Notes under the pieces: generated by a model
Seen by the model: the letters and a program-made list of their open reading frames with translations, nothing else
What the model was told of the DNA's origin: nothing
The model's database searches: none
Origin: Acanthosoma haemorrhoidale
Taxonomy: Eukaryota; Arthropoda; Insecta; Hemiptera; Acanthosomatidae
Direction: 5' to 3'
DNA length: 64,000 bases
NCBI GenBank assembly: GCA_930367205.1
Contig: OV884014.1
Location: forward strand, 115,513,768 to 115,577,767
Position numbers and translations under genes: made by a program
Shown here: positions 47,956 to 60,364 of the stretch, piece after piece
How the letters are laid out: every line of letters starts with the position of its first letter
Numbering within the stretch: the first letter of the stretch is position 1

Positions 47956-50592
47956 GGTGGCTTATTGAGTGACAGAATCACTCAAGAAAGAGATGACACT
48001 TGGACAATACAGAGAAGCGATACTGAGAAAGAATTAGTCGAAAAGAACCGTTAGATAACTCCACAGATAGACAACCACAATGACTCAGACTGCCATTTCT
48101 CCCTCTCTTGTGCGCATCAGGCCACACTTATCAGTGTTGCTCTTAATATCAGATATTTTATTTTCGCTCCGAATTATCTCCGCGAATAGATAATTTACTA
48201 TTTTTAAAAAAAAAGATACTTGTAGCTTGAATAAGATTTGTCAAAATCGCTAATTAAATGTTAATAACCAATATACAATTGACTACAGTCCCAGCGTTCA
48301 AGAAAAACGTCGTTTACAATAATTTATATAATTTTTAGCCGGCTAAATATCGTTGTCTATTTAGAGCCGAGTCATATGACATTCAAAGACAGTAAACAAG
48401 AAAATATTGAAATCTGTTGTGGAGCGGGCATTAATTCATTCCCCATAACCAATTAATCTTAATCACATTTCTTGAGGCCAAGTTTATCTTATTTTTTACC
48501 TATGCGTCTGTCCTTTTGTATTGGGATTACATTTAACTACCTAACGACATATTTTCAACATAAGTAAAGGTTATTAATTAATTGGTCATTTTTTCCATAG
48601 CCCCTTTAAATTTACAGATAATTATAGATCCTCAGGCGAATCCACTTACAAATTATTTTTGTATTTCCTGTAGCGTCGCTGCATTATATACAGGTCATGT
48701 TATTTTTAAAAAAATTATATAATAAAAAAACAATTATAATGATACACTAATTGGTAATAAACAAATCATCATATTAAATAGGGTACAAAATCAATTATCT
48801 CTTCTTTTTACTAAGTAATAAAACGTAATTTTTGAACTGTAGTTATACACAGCCATTAAAATCTTGTTTGCAACTTTCAACTCATTTCCTGTCTTAGAAT
48901 GATAGGTGATATTTTGCAAGTTAGTTTCATTTGATGCCACCAGGATGGTACTAAAAATAGAATTAAGCTTACAAAAAATAATAAATGTCATTAATCAGTT
49001 AATTACAGTGAAATGAAAAACTTATATTCATTAGGGTGTCAAATTATAGATCTCATCTTGCTAATTAACAATAAGTATGATGTGTTAGGGGTTTAGTGGG
49101 CTACAAATACAAAAAATAACTAAATAAGACAGCTGGGGCTGTACTTACAAATTCCCATGTATAGGACCGATGAATGGGGTGTGTTAGAGAAACTGATTTT
49201 GAACATAAATACTTATGAAATCAATCAAGAGGGACACAACTAAGTTTTTTTTTTATGAACACAAGAGAACCATTATTAAGCCCATCCTTTTCTAACTAGT
49301 TTCTTATATATATTCTTACAGGCATCTCATTGTGGTTTATTGCTCATCTAATCCTCCGTTATTTAGTGGCACCTGCTTATCTACGTACTTCCTCACCCTT
49401 AGCTCCTACATTTTCTGTCATCGGCTCATTATCTTCGATGTTAAGTATTTCTTCTAAAACACCAAACCATTCTATCCCTGGACTTCCATGAGAAATGTGT
49501 TTTTTTAATTTAAGATTTTTTAAATCTGTATTCATCAATAACAATGTTATAATAATTTGTGTTATTTGCATAAGTTGTTGAATGACATGGTTATTACATA
49601 ATGGCAAAGAGATATACATGTAAGCTAAGCTAAGTGTTATGTGTAAGTATAATTGCATATTTACAAGTCCTTGTTTCCTCTTATTTTGAAAAAGAATATA
49701 ATTTTTGCCATTAAAGGATATGAGAAATCACTTATCATCTAGTTGGCGTGATAACCAAAAGGAAACATTTATCTTTACCACAGTCAAACGCAAAGGAAGA
49801 AATACTGTGAACAATTTAAATTATTTATGTTCTTATCGAGTTCATAATTAGCCATGAATATACAACTTAGTGGATGGATTGGTTGAGATATCCGCCGGAA
49901 TCATTAATGGACAACGTTTTGACACATTATGTATGTCTGAATCATTTCATGAAGAGAAGAAAGCAAATATCAAAAAGAAAAGGTAATCGATTAGTAGCAA
50001 AAGTTATTTTGGTAAATCAATTGAAATGGATAAAACAGGTATAGTAAAACAACATTACAAGGATCTTTATTTAACAAATTACAGTTTGCTAATCCAGAAT
50101 TAATAATTGTGATTTAAGAGCTCATTCATACCTTGTAAACAATTCCACTCATTTAATATGTTAAGTACACACTCATACAATATATTCATAAAAAATCTGC
50201 CCAAGAGCTCCAAAATTGTGGGGAAAGAAGGTCCACTCGCCTCACTCTCTGATCACAAAGAGGGCAAGGCAGGAGAGCCACAGATACTCAGGACAGTAGC
50301 CAGTGCTAGAACCCCATGACACTTATCTATTAACAATGAAGAAGCCACCAGAGCATTCAGTGAAGAGGATTGTATGGTTGGGTGTTACTGTATAACAAGG
50401 AGTTGAGTATAGGATTTGGATATTTTAAATCCAATAAAAATTAAAAATTTTTAAAATCTTGAGGTCACGTTAAAAGATCAGTGAATTTAAACAACAAACA
50501 ACAACAATTTAAATGATTCATCTATAACCTAGCAAAATAATGAATTTAATTTAATAATATATATTAACTATATATAAAAAATACATATTTAA
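47956..50592. other. Intergenic DNA between prosaposin and the small membrane-protein gene
   Basis: Contains the prosaposin promoter side and the LINE 3' fragment at 48590-48750. A short match at 50265-50300 (GAGAGCCACAGATACTCAGGAC) resembles the jockey-like LINE tail. The minus open frame 49377-49658 has no recognisable domain. Confidence 0.4.
48590..48750 (-). mobile_element. Second LINE family, 3' UTR fragment
   Basis: The 3' end reads CCATAGCCCCTTTAAATTTA on the plus strand with T runs before it. It retains GTAGCGTCGCTGCAT and is truncated before the stem-loop. Confidence 0.75.
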
Positions 50593-50598
50593 TTTATT
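50593..50598 (-). terminator. Polyadenylation signal AATAAA for the 115-aa gene
   Basis: AATAAA on the minus strand, 63 nt downstream of the stop codon at 50661. Confidence 0.55.
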
Positions 50599-50660
50599 AA
50601 TATATTATTTTATAAAATTTAAATTGAACAATTGTAAAATAATATAACAATTGGTATGCA

Positions 50661-53600
50661 TTAACCAGACAATGGTAAATTTTTGTTAGTGTCATAAATC
50701 CTCAACAGAAATCTGTATATTGATATAGCTAAATTATATAAAACAATATAATTTTTTATGGCAAGTTTTGTCGCAACTTTCAAAGTAAGGATTACTAGCT
50801 CTTTCCAATTGCTGGCAGCTCTGAGTTGACTCCAATTAGTAATGCCCTCATTGGTGAGCAAATGCACTCCACTGGATAAAACAGCACCTGCGCCAGTAAG
50901 TAAATTCAAATATTTAAATACACATCTAATAATCTCGAAATACAAAACTGATAAATTCTATATAATTATTTCTAAATAATAAATATGCACGATGGGTTGT
51001 TCATCAAACTTTAAGTCTCTCCAAAATATTCTTTGATTGACAAAATATCATTTAATAGTCAACATTTCACCTGTCCAGGCATCATCAAGGACTACAATTT
51101 TAAAACAAATTTTGTTTGTTAAAATAAATAAATAATACAACGTAAAAATATAAATGACCAAATAATAAAAATTGAAATGTTATGACATATAATTTATTAA
51201 ATAAAAAAAATATATTTAGGTCGAGTCATAAGTAACTTCCGTTTTTTTATCAGACATTTATTTAGCTCTCATTAAATAACAAAATTATATTAATTTATTA
51301 TGTATTCACCACTATTATCTATAACCTTCTCCCATCTTCCTGGCAGTTTATCAATTCCTTCCTTGTAAAATATGGTATACCTCTTGTTGATTGATGTGGA
51401 TTTTGCTCCAATATTGCCTTTAAAATGTTGTCGTCAAAGTCGGAAGGACATCCCGACTTCGGTTCGTCTTTTAAGGTCGTATCTCCATAACAGAATTTCA
51501 TAAACCAATTTCTAACTGCCCGCTCAGTTATTAGTCCTTCACCATATACACTGGATATTTTTTCAGCTGTCGCCCTAGCACTATTGCCTTGTTTAAATTC
51601 CCAAAGCATTACGTGACGAATATGTACTTTTTGACTCTCCATTTCAGAGGTTAAAAAAACCAGTTTAACGTAACGTGTATCACACAAAACAGTTGACAAA
51701 AGACTAACTGAAGCCTCGTCTATAGAGTGAAAACCAAAACTTGTAGTCATGGTTCATGGTCATGGTAGCGGGTAGATACGAACAATAGATTCTACATAGC
51801 TGCATCAGAAGTTACTTATGACTCGACCTGATACAATAATAACAAACCTGAAATAGTTGTCTATAATGATATGATTGGCCTTTTTACGCTTGTACCGAAT
51901 TGCTGTGGTTCCATTACTGTAAAAAAGTTTAACAGTAATATTGTAGTCCTTGAACAGGTGAAACATTGGCCGTTACGATATTTTGGAGAGTCTAAAGCTT
52001 GATGAAAACCCCATATCACAAATATGCAAATGTAAATGTCTCTTTTTAAGCATCAATACCTTGGAAAATAAAATAAATGTATTTTAAATAATTAATATGC
52101 GCTTATCTCTCGGCTCTTATTAATAACATCTAACCCAATCGTTTCTAAATTTACAGACAATATTATGATTCTAGTTCCCTGAATATTGCAATTCGACTAC
52201 TTGCACAGACTCTCCCCTTTATCACCATTGCACCCAAGATAAACTTGATCAAGTCTGGATTCATGATGCTGATCAACGAGCGAAATGAATCCTTAGTCAA
52301 TCCATGATGCTTCTCCTACTTATAAATCTATTGAGATAAGAATTTTGAGAGGGCTCATACGGTCAGAAAGTGAAATAGTGAGTCTGGGGGGGGGGGCCTG
52401 CAAGTTGCTGAGATTAAATCGGTAAGCCTTTTCTATAATGAGAGGGGCATTGCTAGAAAGGACGACAGTCTAATTCGGGCTATTGATTCAGTAGCACGAC
52501 TGTAAACTTGTTTTAAAGTACAAGCATAACTCGCCTAGTCCTGGGGAGCTTATATGATGATAAAGGATATTGAGATAAGAATTCATAGCTCTAGAAAGAC
52601 TATGTGTGTCAACTGAGTTCAGTTAGGATTTTCTATATTTAATTAGAACTCGGGAAGTTTTTACAAAGAACTTGAAATAATATACCCTTATATATATGAT
52701 TTCAATGTCAACATTAGTCATCACACATGCGATGTAAAGTTTAGACTGATCCTCAAAAGATATTAAAGAACCAAAAGGTGGTTAGGGTGGTTATAATACA
52801 ACTACTTATTCCCGATAGAAATTATGTTCATAACAATAGCAATTTAGGCATTAATATCTTTTCATAATCTAATAGAAACCAGTTTTTTTTTGTTTTTTTT
52901 TATAGACAATTTATCTGTAAATGTAACCTATACCTAAATAAAATAATAAATAAACAAGAAAAACAGTGCTTCTGACCATGTAGTTGGCACACAACAAAAA
53001 TCAGATTACTTAGCAATACATTTTGAAATCTATCAAACTTGAACTGTATTTTATATAAAAAGTTTTTAAGTACAGTAATCCTGAACTGCGGGAGTTCATT
53101 AAATCTATAAGCTTCATAAAACAACTATGCTAAGTGTATCAATTCATACTTACAACATTGAGAAATAATTTATACAATTATCAAAATACAACACAAAACA
53201 AATAAATTAATCAAAAAGAAGTGACACTTTAAAAGTATTCTTCGTTCTTTTTCTGTGAACGGCTAATGTTTACTTCCGACTGTACAAGGTCAGTTTTGTA
53301 TAGTCAATTGTGCCAATGAATTAGTTGAAGTCGATATTTTTCAAGTAGTTCGTATTTAGGTAAAGGCTGTCTGTTATCTGTTGTTTAGAATAATTTCAGT
53401 GATAAAAAGATTGTGATAAAGTGTTTTCACACATTTAATTTATTCTAAAAAAAATAATAACATTTGGCAATACGTTAATAACATAATCATGTTTACAGTT
53501 TTAACTTACCAAGAGGTAAACCTGCGGGCCCTAGAGCTAGCCCCCCGACCACACCTCCTCCGAAAGTTATCACACAATTTTCGAGGAGGATGCGAACCAT

Positions 53601-55270
53601 TTCAGTCATTGATCTTTCTGAAATATTCAATAAAAAAAACCATGCTTGAAAGCATCAGCAAGTATTAATTGCTTATTTAATCAATTAAACCAACTTTTAA
53701 AAACAACAAATCTCAGTGTTGAGAACTGAAAATAAGAATTAAAAAAAAGTCCAACCGTAATGTTTACACCACCATCTGTTTATTATTCAATATTAACAAA
53801 TATGTATTAAGACGAATATTTCTGTGGTTCCAGGAAATAAGTAGGGTAAGTTTAAAACCATTTATTTTCAGGGAGTTACATATTTACAGTTATTTAAATG
53901 TTCCTGCAAATCATGAGTTTGATAAAAATGAAATTTAAGTAAATTAAATGAAAAATAAGATGTGGGGTTTGAGTTTCAGGAGGTTATTTATGTACTATGG
54001 GGATTTAATGGAAAAGACCTGTTAGGTAAATCTACAGTGGATTGAAGATCACTGGTAAAATTTGTTAGGGTGGATTGATTGAAATAGCTGTGTCAGGTCG
54101 AAAGCCTTATTGAAATGGATTGAGACTATTGCCTCAAAGAAAATTGGAAGTTGGAGATCGGACTAATTGTTCAAATCTGTTCGATAGATTGGGAAAGATG
54201 GAGGTGGAACGATAGTACTCATTAGTACGCCTTATTTACAGGGTGGACAATGGCTTTTGTTTCCCAGAAAGTGGGGAAATGAGATTCTGGAGACGTAAGT
54301 TTCAAGCGTTAGAGTAGGGAAGGAAGTATAGCAGGGTAACGAGTTTGATGAGCTTAGTTAGGATACTATCATGGCCTTCCGACTTACTGTTGGATTTAGT
54401 GACTGTTGAAATTAGATTGATGGATAGCATAAGGGAGAAAAAGAAATTGTTAGGATCAAAACTATGGTTTATAGGCATAAAGGAAGAAACCGGTGCTTAT
54501 GAGGAAAAGGAACGTTTAACAGGGGGGATGTGACATACTGTGTTAGGGGATTTGCAGAGGGAGAGTTTCAGGAACAGAAAAGGAGTGGTGGAAATGTTGT
54601 GACTTGGCGCATCATATAATGGACTGGGTGTGTTTCCGGAACAGTTTAAAGGAAGATCTGTCTTCAGGTTATTTCATGCTGATAAATGTTATTCTAGGTC
54701 TCTTTAATATGGTAGGAGGAATCAACATGTCAGAGTGTACAGTGTGGTGAGAGAGAAAATATGGAAAAGCAAGCTTTCCATGACAAAATCAGCAATCCTT
54801 AGGAAATATTGACTTTTATTTACATAACAATATTACATATACAATATTACATATCTTGAAATCAATAAATGAAGCCCCCATTGAATTTTTTTAACAGTTA
54901 CTTGCCCTTTTACTCTTGATAAACTTACTAAGGTTGATTGCAGTTTATTTTCTTAGTAATAAATAATCATAATATTTAATATAAATAATCAAAATTACTA
55001 TCTAATAATACTTAGTGTAAGGCAATTAAATTTAAAACCTGCAAATCAACAAAAGAAAAAGAGGTGCTTGTCTAGAAAGGTACCTCATTATGGTGGCTTC
55101 ATTCATGAAGATTTGTAAACTTAGATTTGTTACAGAAGTTAAAAATGTAATTAAAAAAACTTTTTGGAAGGATATGGAGCTAATTATTTGAGACAAGTAC
55201 CAAAAAATATTCATGTTGTAAAATTAAAAAAGAAACCCAGGATTATATTCATATTACCATTTTCATCCAT
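50661..55270 (-). CDS. 115-aa glycine-rich membrane protein, possibly C19orf12-like
   Basis: Three coding exons in phase: 55258-55270 (MDEN), 53510-53617 and 50661-50887, giving 115 aa. The centre is a glycine-rich hydrophobic hairpin (GGVVGGLALGPAGLPLG, about residues 25-41). A second hydrophobic, basic stretch follows (about residues 72-104, ending YRFLLRIYD). The glycine-rich GG-GP-GL pattern resembles the membrane hairpin of the C19orf12 family (mitochondria/ER contact and lipid roles), but the tail does not align well, so this is tentative. The start is chosen because the ATG exon has a donor (G|GTAAT) and joins exon 2 in phase, with an acceptor before it at 55303. A 5'-UTR exon probably ends at 56539 (donor GTAAGTAC). 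The large second intron carries a mariner nested in another inverted repeat. Confidence 0.72.
51001..52008. mobile_element. Inverted-repeat element interrupted by a mariner
   Basis: The left arm (about 51001-51106) and right arm (about 51941-52008) are complementary. Both contain TCATCAA-CTTTA, ACTCTCCAAAATAT-like, TTTCACCTGT and AAGGACTACAAT blocks, and the right arm lacks a few tens of bases. Between them sits a mariner copy (51216-51831). Removing it leaves an older element of about 390 bp, unclassified. Confidence 0.7.
51216..51831 (-). mobile_element. mariner (lineage 2), 616-bp deleted copy
   Basis: Both inverted repeats are present (TTAGGTCGAGTCATAAG and its complement). The right flank is TA. 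A frame of 143 codons (51319-51750) encodes the N-terminal helix-turn-helix region (EFKQGNSARATAEKISSVYG, LITERAVRNWF). It then jumps, by internal deletion, from QNPHQSTRG to the C-terminal FTRKELIN region, whose correct frame (KEGIDKLPGRWEKVI) is shifted. All three catalytic Asp residues are lost. The deletion differs from the one shared by the 17003 and 31441 copies. Confidence 0.92.
52010..53500. other. Intron of the 115-aa gene, right part
   Basis: AT-rich, with a G tract at about 52387-52396 and T tracts at about 52882-52902. No gene or clear element ends. Confidence 0.45.
53990..54760 (-). pseudogene. Jockey-like LINE relic, N-terminal part of reverse transcriptase
   Basis: Minus-strand translation gives scattered reverse-transcriptase landmarks in order: ISFPHFWETKAIVHPV, then FPNLSNRFEQL and GFRPDTAISI, as in the RT region before motif A of jockey-type elements. 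Many stops and frameshifts. It lies in the first coding intron of the 115-aa gene. Confidence 0.6.
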
Positions 55271-55302
55271 TTTGAAAGCCAAGGAATATCTTCAATCTAT
55301 TT
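55258..55302 (-). promoter_or_regulatory. 5' part of the ATG exon of the 115-aa gene
   Basis: Acceptor TTTCTAATTGCAG ends at 55303. The exon then carries 32 nt of leader, the ATG at 55270 and a donor at 55257. This fixes the start codon, because an in-frame reading through the donor stops soon after. Confidence 0.5.
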
Positions 55303-55660
55303 CTGCAATTAGAAAAATAGAACAATTAACATAAAAATGGGCAACAATATAATATTGAAATTTAAATAAATTTATTTATTTAATACCAATTTATTCCCTT
55401 TCATAATTTCTTTTGTTAAATAAATTGTCTTTCCCTGCACTGAATATAGACACCTATATCGAGATTTCCAGTTAAAGGATAGTTGTGTTACTGGCGGTAG
55501 TTATGAGTTTAATTTATTTATCACTGCTGAGTACTAGCAACCCAACCTAACGAGAGCTGCACTCCCATTTGAGTTAAGCCCTTATATGAAAGTATTTACG
55601 AGTTTTTTTTTATTTCATAGCGAAAAATGAATAAAAGTTTACTTGTTAAAATGAGTTCAA

Positions 55661-55749
55661 ATTGGCAAGGTCCACACTTGAGCAGGAGTTGGAAGAGCAC
55701 TCGACCCTCGATAAGAGAAATCCTGGCTTCAAGTCCTGATACTGCCAGT
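55661..55749 (+). other. tRNA-like relic
   Basis: The ends can pair as an acceptor stem (ATTGGCA with TGCCAGT, one wobble). A D-arm-like AGTTGGAAGAGC (box A) and a T-arm-like GGCTTCAAGTCC (box B with one extra base) lie at roughly tRNA spacing. An extra stretch after the acceptor stem and mispaired arms mean it is not a working tRNA. A tRNA-derived SINE head or a pseudogene is more likely. Confidence 0.35.
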
Positions 55750-56529
55750 ATTGATAAGATATAAGTTTATTTACGTATTTCCTAACAATTCTTATCTAAA
55801 TACAGAATATAATTTATCTGAGTAGCAATTATTAATAAAAAGTTTGTATGTTGCAGGCTTCACCGAACGTTCTAAAAGTCTCAGTATCCTTTACCCTGCA
55901 TCCTACCTTATGGGATCATGAGCTGGAAAATGAACGGACAGCGTATTTTACAAATTCACTTTAATGTTTAATATTTTGTTGAAGTGTTTTTGCTTTTATG
56001 TTGAGATTCCCATTTAAATATCTCTCTTTCTCATTGCTGTTTCACCACATACGGTACTGGTATAATAGAATTTATTGAGGTAAATAGAGAGCCGGTTTCT
56101 GTGGGTCTCAAGTGAAGTATGCGAATATGAAAGCACAAAAAAATGCTTTTAAGCATTTTTCAAAAATATTATTTAGTGGTTCACTTGAACGACAAGCAAT
56201 TTTTTGACCTATGCCTTCTTTTCTTAAAATATAAATATGACATTTATAACAATACATTATCACGGTGAGAAAGTATAGAACTGGTTGAGACAGCTAATTG
56301 AACCTGTTGTAGGAGGATGAGGGAATGCACACATCCGACAGAAGATTGGACTATGAATTAAAGATAATTTTTATGATTTATAAAGCTGTCCTAATTAACC
56401 TATGCAAAGTTGTTATTACCAAATACATGTATGTATAAATTACCACTTAAATCACAAGACAAATATGATTAAAGATCACTAACCCAAAACATTTGAGTAA
56501 AAAAAATATAGTCTAAAAATGAAAACATC

Positions 56530-56680
56530 TGTACTTACCTTCAATTTAGCAATGTATCGATGGCTGACAGATGAGCCGGTGAGTATAAATCCTTTCTCTT
56601 AGGCCAAAGAGAAGCAACATCGGGTTTATAATGTCCCAAGAGTGCGTTCTAGCGGAACTGGTCACTACGGTCATACAGTG
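56530..56680 (-). promoter_or_regulatory. Probable 5' untranslated exon of the 115-aa gene
   Basis: A strong donor (AAG|GTAAGTAC) has its exon end at 56539 and is preceded by a less AT-rich segment with no long frame. This fits a non-coding first exon spliced to the acceptor at 55303. The transcription start is not determined. Confidence 0.4.
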
Positions 56681-56959
56681 CTAATAAAATGGTAAATAAA
56701 CATAAAAAAAACAAATTAATTTTACATAAATAATCTAGATAATAAAAACATACATGTTAAAGTTAAATTTCAGCATATTAAACTAACCAGTGTAAGATCG
56801 ATCAGTATTTTATCAATTATTTTTAAAATAACAATTGGACAGGGTTTTTTTTTAATTTGATGAATTTACAAATTTTAACACACAAAATAATAAAAACGAA
56901 TACGGAGTAGGTTATCAAACGTAAATTAATAACTATTTTTTTCTAATTCAAATAATTTT

Positions 56960-57162
56960 TTTTTTTTTTTCAAAACCCATTTTATTAACATTTTTACATC
57001 ATATGATCAAAATACAATGAACAAGATTAACAATATAATAACTCCTCGTGCTGCATACTTAGATGCATTTGAAGGAGGGTAGATTTACAAATACAATTGT
57101 CTTTTTAGAGTGAAACTATCAATATACAAATAAACAGGACTAGGTGATGGGGCTCACCTTCG
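56960..57162 (-). mobile_element. Poly-A-tailed short retroelement
   Basis: Minus-strand copy, about 200 bp. The stem-loop complement (AGGTGATGGGGCTCACCTT) is at 57142-57160, a CTCC...GGAG-type hairpin (CTCCTCGTGC...GAAGGAG) at about 57041-57077, and the poly-A tail appears as T(15) at 56957-56971. Confidence 0.8.
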
Positions 57163-57575
57163 GATTAAAATTAAAATAAACAAAAAAGTTCTTTCTTTGT
57201 TTTCAATACACACGCCCTACAATGGGAGCTATCACCATTAAAATTATTTTTTAATTTCAAATAGTTTTTGTCTAAACCAAAAAAAATGGTGGGAATTCAG
57301 CGATTTTACCTTTTTTTTCTTCGTCATTTGTCTCCCAACTTCTTAACAGAAATATCGACAATTTTGCATACCGTTCTATCTAAAGGGGACGAAGGCTGGC
57401 ATTTCTTCCACTTACGCTAACTTGCCAGCGGAAACTGTTTATGAGTCACTGTTAACGAACACCACAGCATTGGAATACAATACATGCAAAAACAGAAACA
57501 GTCAAATCACCCGCAAACTATCCCGAGCAATGCCTGGTAGTTTGGCTATTTCCCTAGATTTGATCATTTTAAATG

Positions 57576-59159
57576 TGTAGCGACCGCTAACTACTTAAGA
57601 TAAATCGCCCTATACACTATTGTATATACGTTGTAAATTAATTTAAACAAATGTAAATAATATTACCAAACCACAAGTCATATCAGTGTAAATATTGTAA
57701 ACAATAAAAGACGCAGCTGCAAAAAACTAGCTCAGAGGCCCCTGCAGAGGGAGTCAGGTAGCTCCTGGGGCTGGGCCGGTCCTGGTCTAGAACATTCCAG
57801 CCCATTGGCTACTTGGTGCTATATATACCCCCTAGTTTTAGCCGATAAGTCACAAATAGAAGGTGAGCCTCATCACCTAGTGTTGTATAAGAACGATGAA
57901 CTATTAACGACAATAAAAATTTTATTATACTTATGCACTCCGCCAAATGCATGTAAAAGCAGAAAGAGGAGAAATATGTAATCCAAATATTTTGTTATTT
58001 TTCTTTTTTGTACATTGTATTGTTTTGTTGAGGTTTTGAAATAAAAAAAAAAACAAAAACCGATAATTCATTCTAACTTCGGCTCTCTTGACTGTTACTT
58101 GCAGCTGGACTGATGTTTCTAGATTTGGCCTTCTAATTTCTGAAAACCTCTACATCTCTCTTTCCTAACCTCGCTATGCTTTAGTCCGGCCTTGTCAGAC
58201 CCCACACTTCCCTAGTGGGATTCTTTGCCTTCGTCTCGCTAAAACTAGCACCTCGTTGGAAGAGATTTCTTCCTTGCGGACGACGGTCACCTGGGGCCCT
58301 ACAAACTTTACCTAGTAGTGTCTCCCCCAGTGATCCAGACTTCCTCTCTCCGGTTCACACTCGCCTTTGGGATCCGGACGGTTTTCGCCTACCCTTAGAT
58401 ACCGAGTGTGAATTCGTGGTGATTCCAAGACCACATAAAATACCTATAATAACTACCCTATACCTCTTCTCCTGAACATAGTGCATTGTCGGGGCACATA
58501 CCTATCAGATATGGAGTCAGGTGGTATAGTAGTAAGACCAGGTCATAGCCTAATCAACCCTCACTTCGTCACTAGGGCATACATCCCAGAGGCCTGTTCC
58601 CATCCGGTACTTAGGGATTTTTAACGACCGTTCCTGCCCTGAAAGGACTACCCGGTCGCCCCAGTGCAAGCACTGGGGATAGTTTTACAAGAAAGGTTTC
58701 CCTGCATGACAGACGTCTTGCAGAGGTGCCCGCTGGGCACTCCTCGCTTGACCCATTGAAGGGCAGTTGCCTACGGGCAACCAGACGCGTGGATATTTCG
58801 ACCTGAAATTTATCCACTACCAGTTTTTATAGAGAAAGGCACTTCTACATAGCTTGGTTGGCCGCACCCTCTAGCAGGGGCACTTCTGATATTTATCAGC
58901 ATTAGGCGAGTTTTTTTATAGTGGAGCCCTTCCACTCGGCTCACTAGTCAGGATGACCTTCTAGCTGCCTGTTTTTAAACCACGACCACTACGAATCCTA
59001 CCTCAATTGCAAGGTTGGCTTAGAGCCTTGCTCCCGTAGTTCAGTATTTCGGTTCCCCTTTCGGAGAACCATGTGACTGATTGCACACCGACATTCGGGT
59101 CGCCCCGGCTGCGTCACTAAGGCAAGGCTAACTAGGCACCCCCTCGTGACGACCCGACA
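57576..59159 (+). mobile_element. Long solo LTR, copy 1
   Basis: Begins TGTAGCGACCGCTAAC and ends CGTGACGACCCGACA, the TG...CA form of a long terminal repeat. It carries AATAAAAGACGC (57702) and a TATA-like GCTATATATACC (about 57819). The 58070-59159 part is much less AT-rich than the surroundings. A short retroelement (57858-58065) has inserted into it. The 86-codon frame inside shows no known domain. A shorter relative is at 61969-62406; no internal gag-pol is present between them. Confidence 0.7.
57858..58065 (+). mobile_element. Poly-A-tailed short retroelement inside the LTR
   Basis: Plus-strand copy: stem-loop AGGTGAGCCTCATCACCT at 57861-57878, then GCATGTAAAAGCAGAAAGAGG, ending TTTTGAAAT and a poly-A run near 58040-58060. 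It shows the same layout as the three minus-strand copies. Confidence 0.8.
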
Positions 59160-60115
59160 TGATGCTTTAGCAAACAAAGTGAAATATTTTTACGGGGTGT
59201 TGTTTTACGGCCATTAGACAATTATTAAATAAATTAACACTCCTGGACCGTATCTGGATATCGTTTCTTCAGTTTTTGCATCCTTTGCCTTGTTGTAAAA
59301 AATCCACAATTGATATTTGAAGGTAAATAACTGAACTGCTCTCCGACACTCCCTGTTATTGCATCAACAGGAATTAACATTATTGTATTTTTTATTAATA
59401 AATTTCATATTGATCATATCCTTGTTAATAACAACCACACTCTTAGGCTAATCTCGATCTTACCCGTAACTGTTTCAAAGTAAACACCCGTCCTTCAGGC
59501 TTGTCAATAAAAAAATAAAAACAGCGCATTAAAACGAGAAACCAATCTATTTTTATACAATAAATAATAACCTTAATCGCGTCCTTTAAATATGCTCCTC
59601 TGAACATTATAATATGGGGCGGAAGTACGATACGATCATTAAAGTTCCCCCAATGCCATTTATATATGATATATAGAATGGGTGATGGGCATGGGCAACG
59701 CCACTTGTTCGTTGCAGTTACAACACCGTATGTGCCATGTATCCGTGGATCATTTGCCTGATTCTAACTGAGCTTACTCTGAGTTTAGCACATCATTCGT
59801 GTCCGGTAAGTAAATAGACATAAATAAGAAATATATATCTTTATAAATAATAACAAACTGTGAACTAAATTTGTTCTCGTTGTCTCGTTTTTGAAAAAAC
59901 AAAACAAAGATATTTACAGAAAGCAACTTACTCCGTGTATTTTATTTTACTTAATAACGAAAAACAAAAATTATATTTTCATTTTTTGTAAATTGAAAGA
60001 AATATCCCGTCAAAAATAATATTTTTGTCATGGGGTTGATAGAAAATAATTATAATAGTTGGCCCGAGGATCAGGTCTCCTAAACATTTTTTTTTTCTTC
60101 TTCATATCCCCTTGT
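59160..60115. other. Intergenic, no gene seen
   Basis: AT-rich sequence with no element ends or coding content that I can support. Confidence 0.4.
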
Positions 60116-60119
60116 TATT

Positions 60120-60325
60120 ATAAATTATGGAAATCAGTAGTTTTTTTTTCACTAAACTTCTTTGATCATAACATTTTTAACAATTTACAAGTTGCAAATT
60201 AACAAATTTCTCCTCTTTCTGCGATGCGCAGATGCATTCGAAGGAGGTTGCGTTACCTAACAATCTGATTGAAGTTAAAAAGTCAAGAGTATATATACAA
60301 TTCTAGGTGATGGGGCTCACCTTCA
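60120..60325 (-). mobile_element. Poly-A-tailed short retroelement
   Basis: Minus-strand copy with the stem-loop complement at 60305-60323 and an internal hairpin around CTCCTCTTTC...GAAGGAGG (60211-60247). Confidence 0.78.
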
Positions 60326-60364
60326 GTTTACAATTGTGGGACCTTTAAACCAAATCAGTATAGA

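Noticed and set aside
49377..49658. Minus-strand frame of 93 codons ending in an acidic tail
   Set aside because: No domain, no splice context linking it to neighbours, hydrophobic AT-driven first half.
58215..58817. Frames of 86 and 68 codons in the less AT-rich block at 58-59 kb
   Set aside because: They lie inside a long terminal repeat and show no conserved domain.
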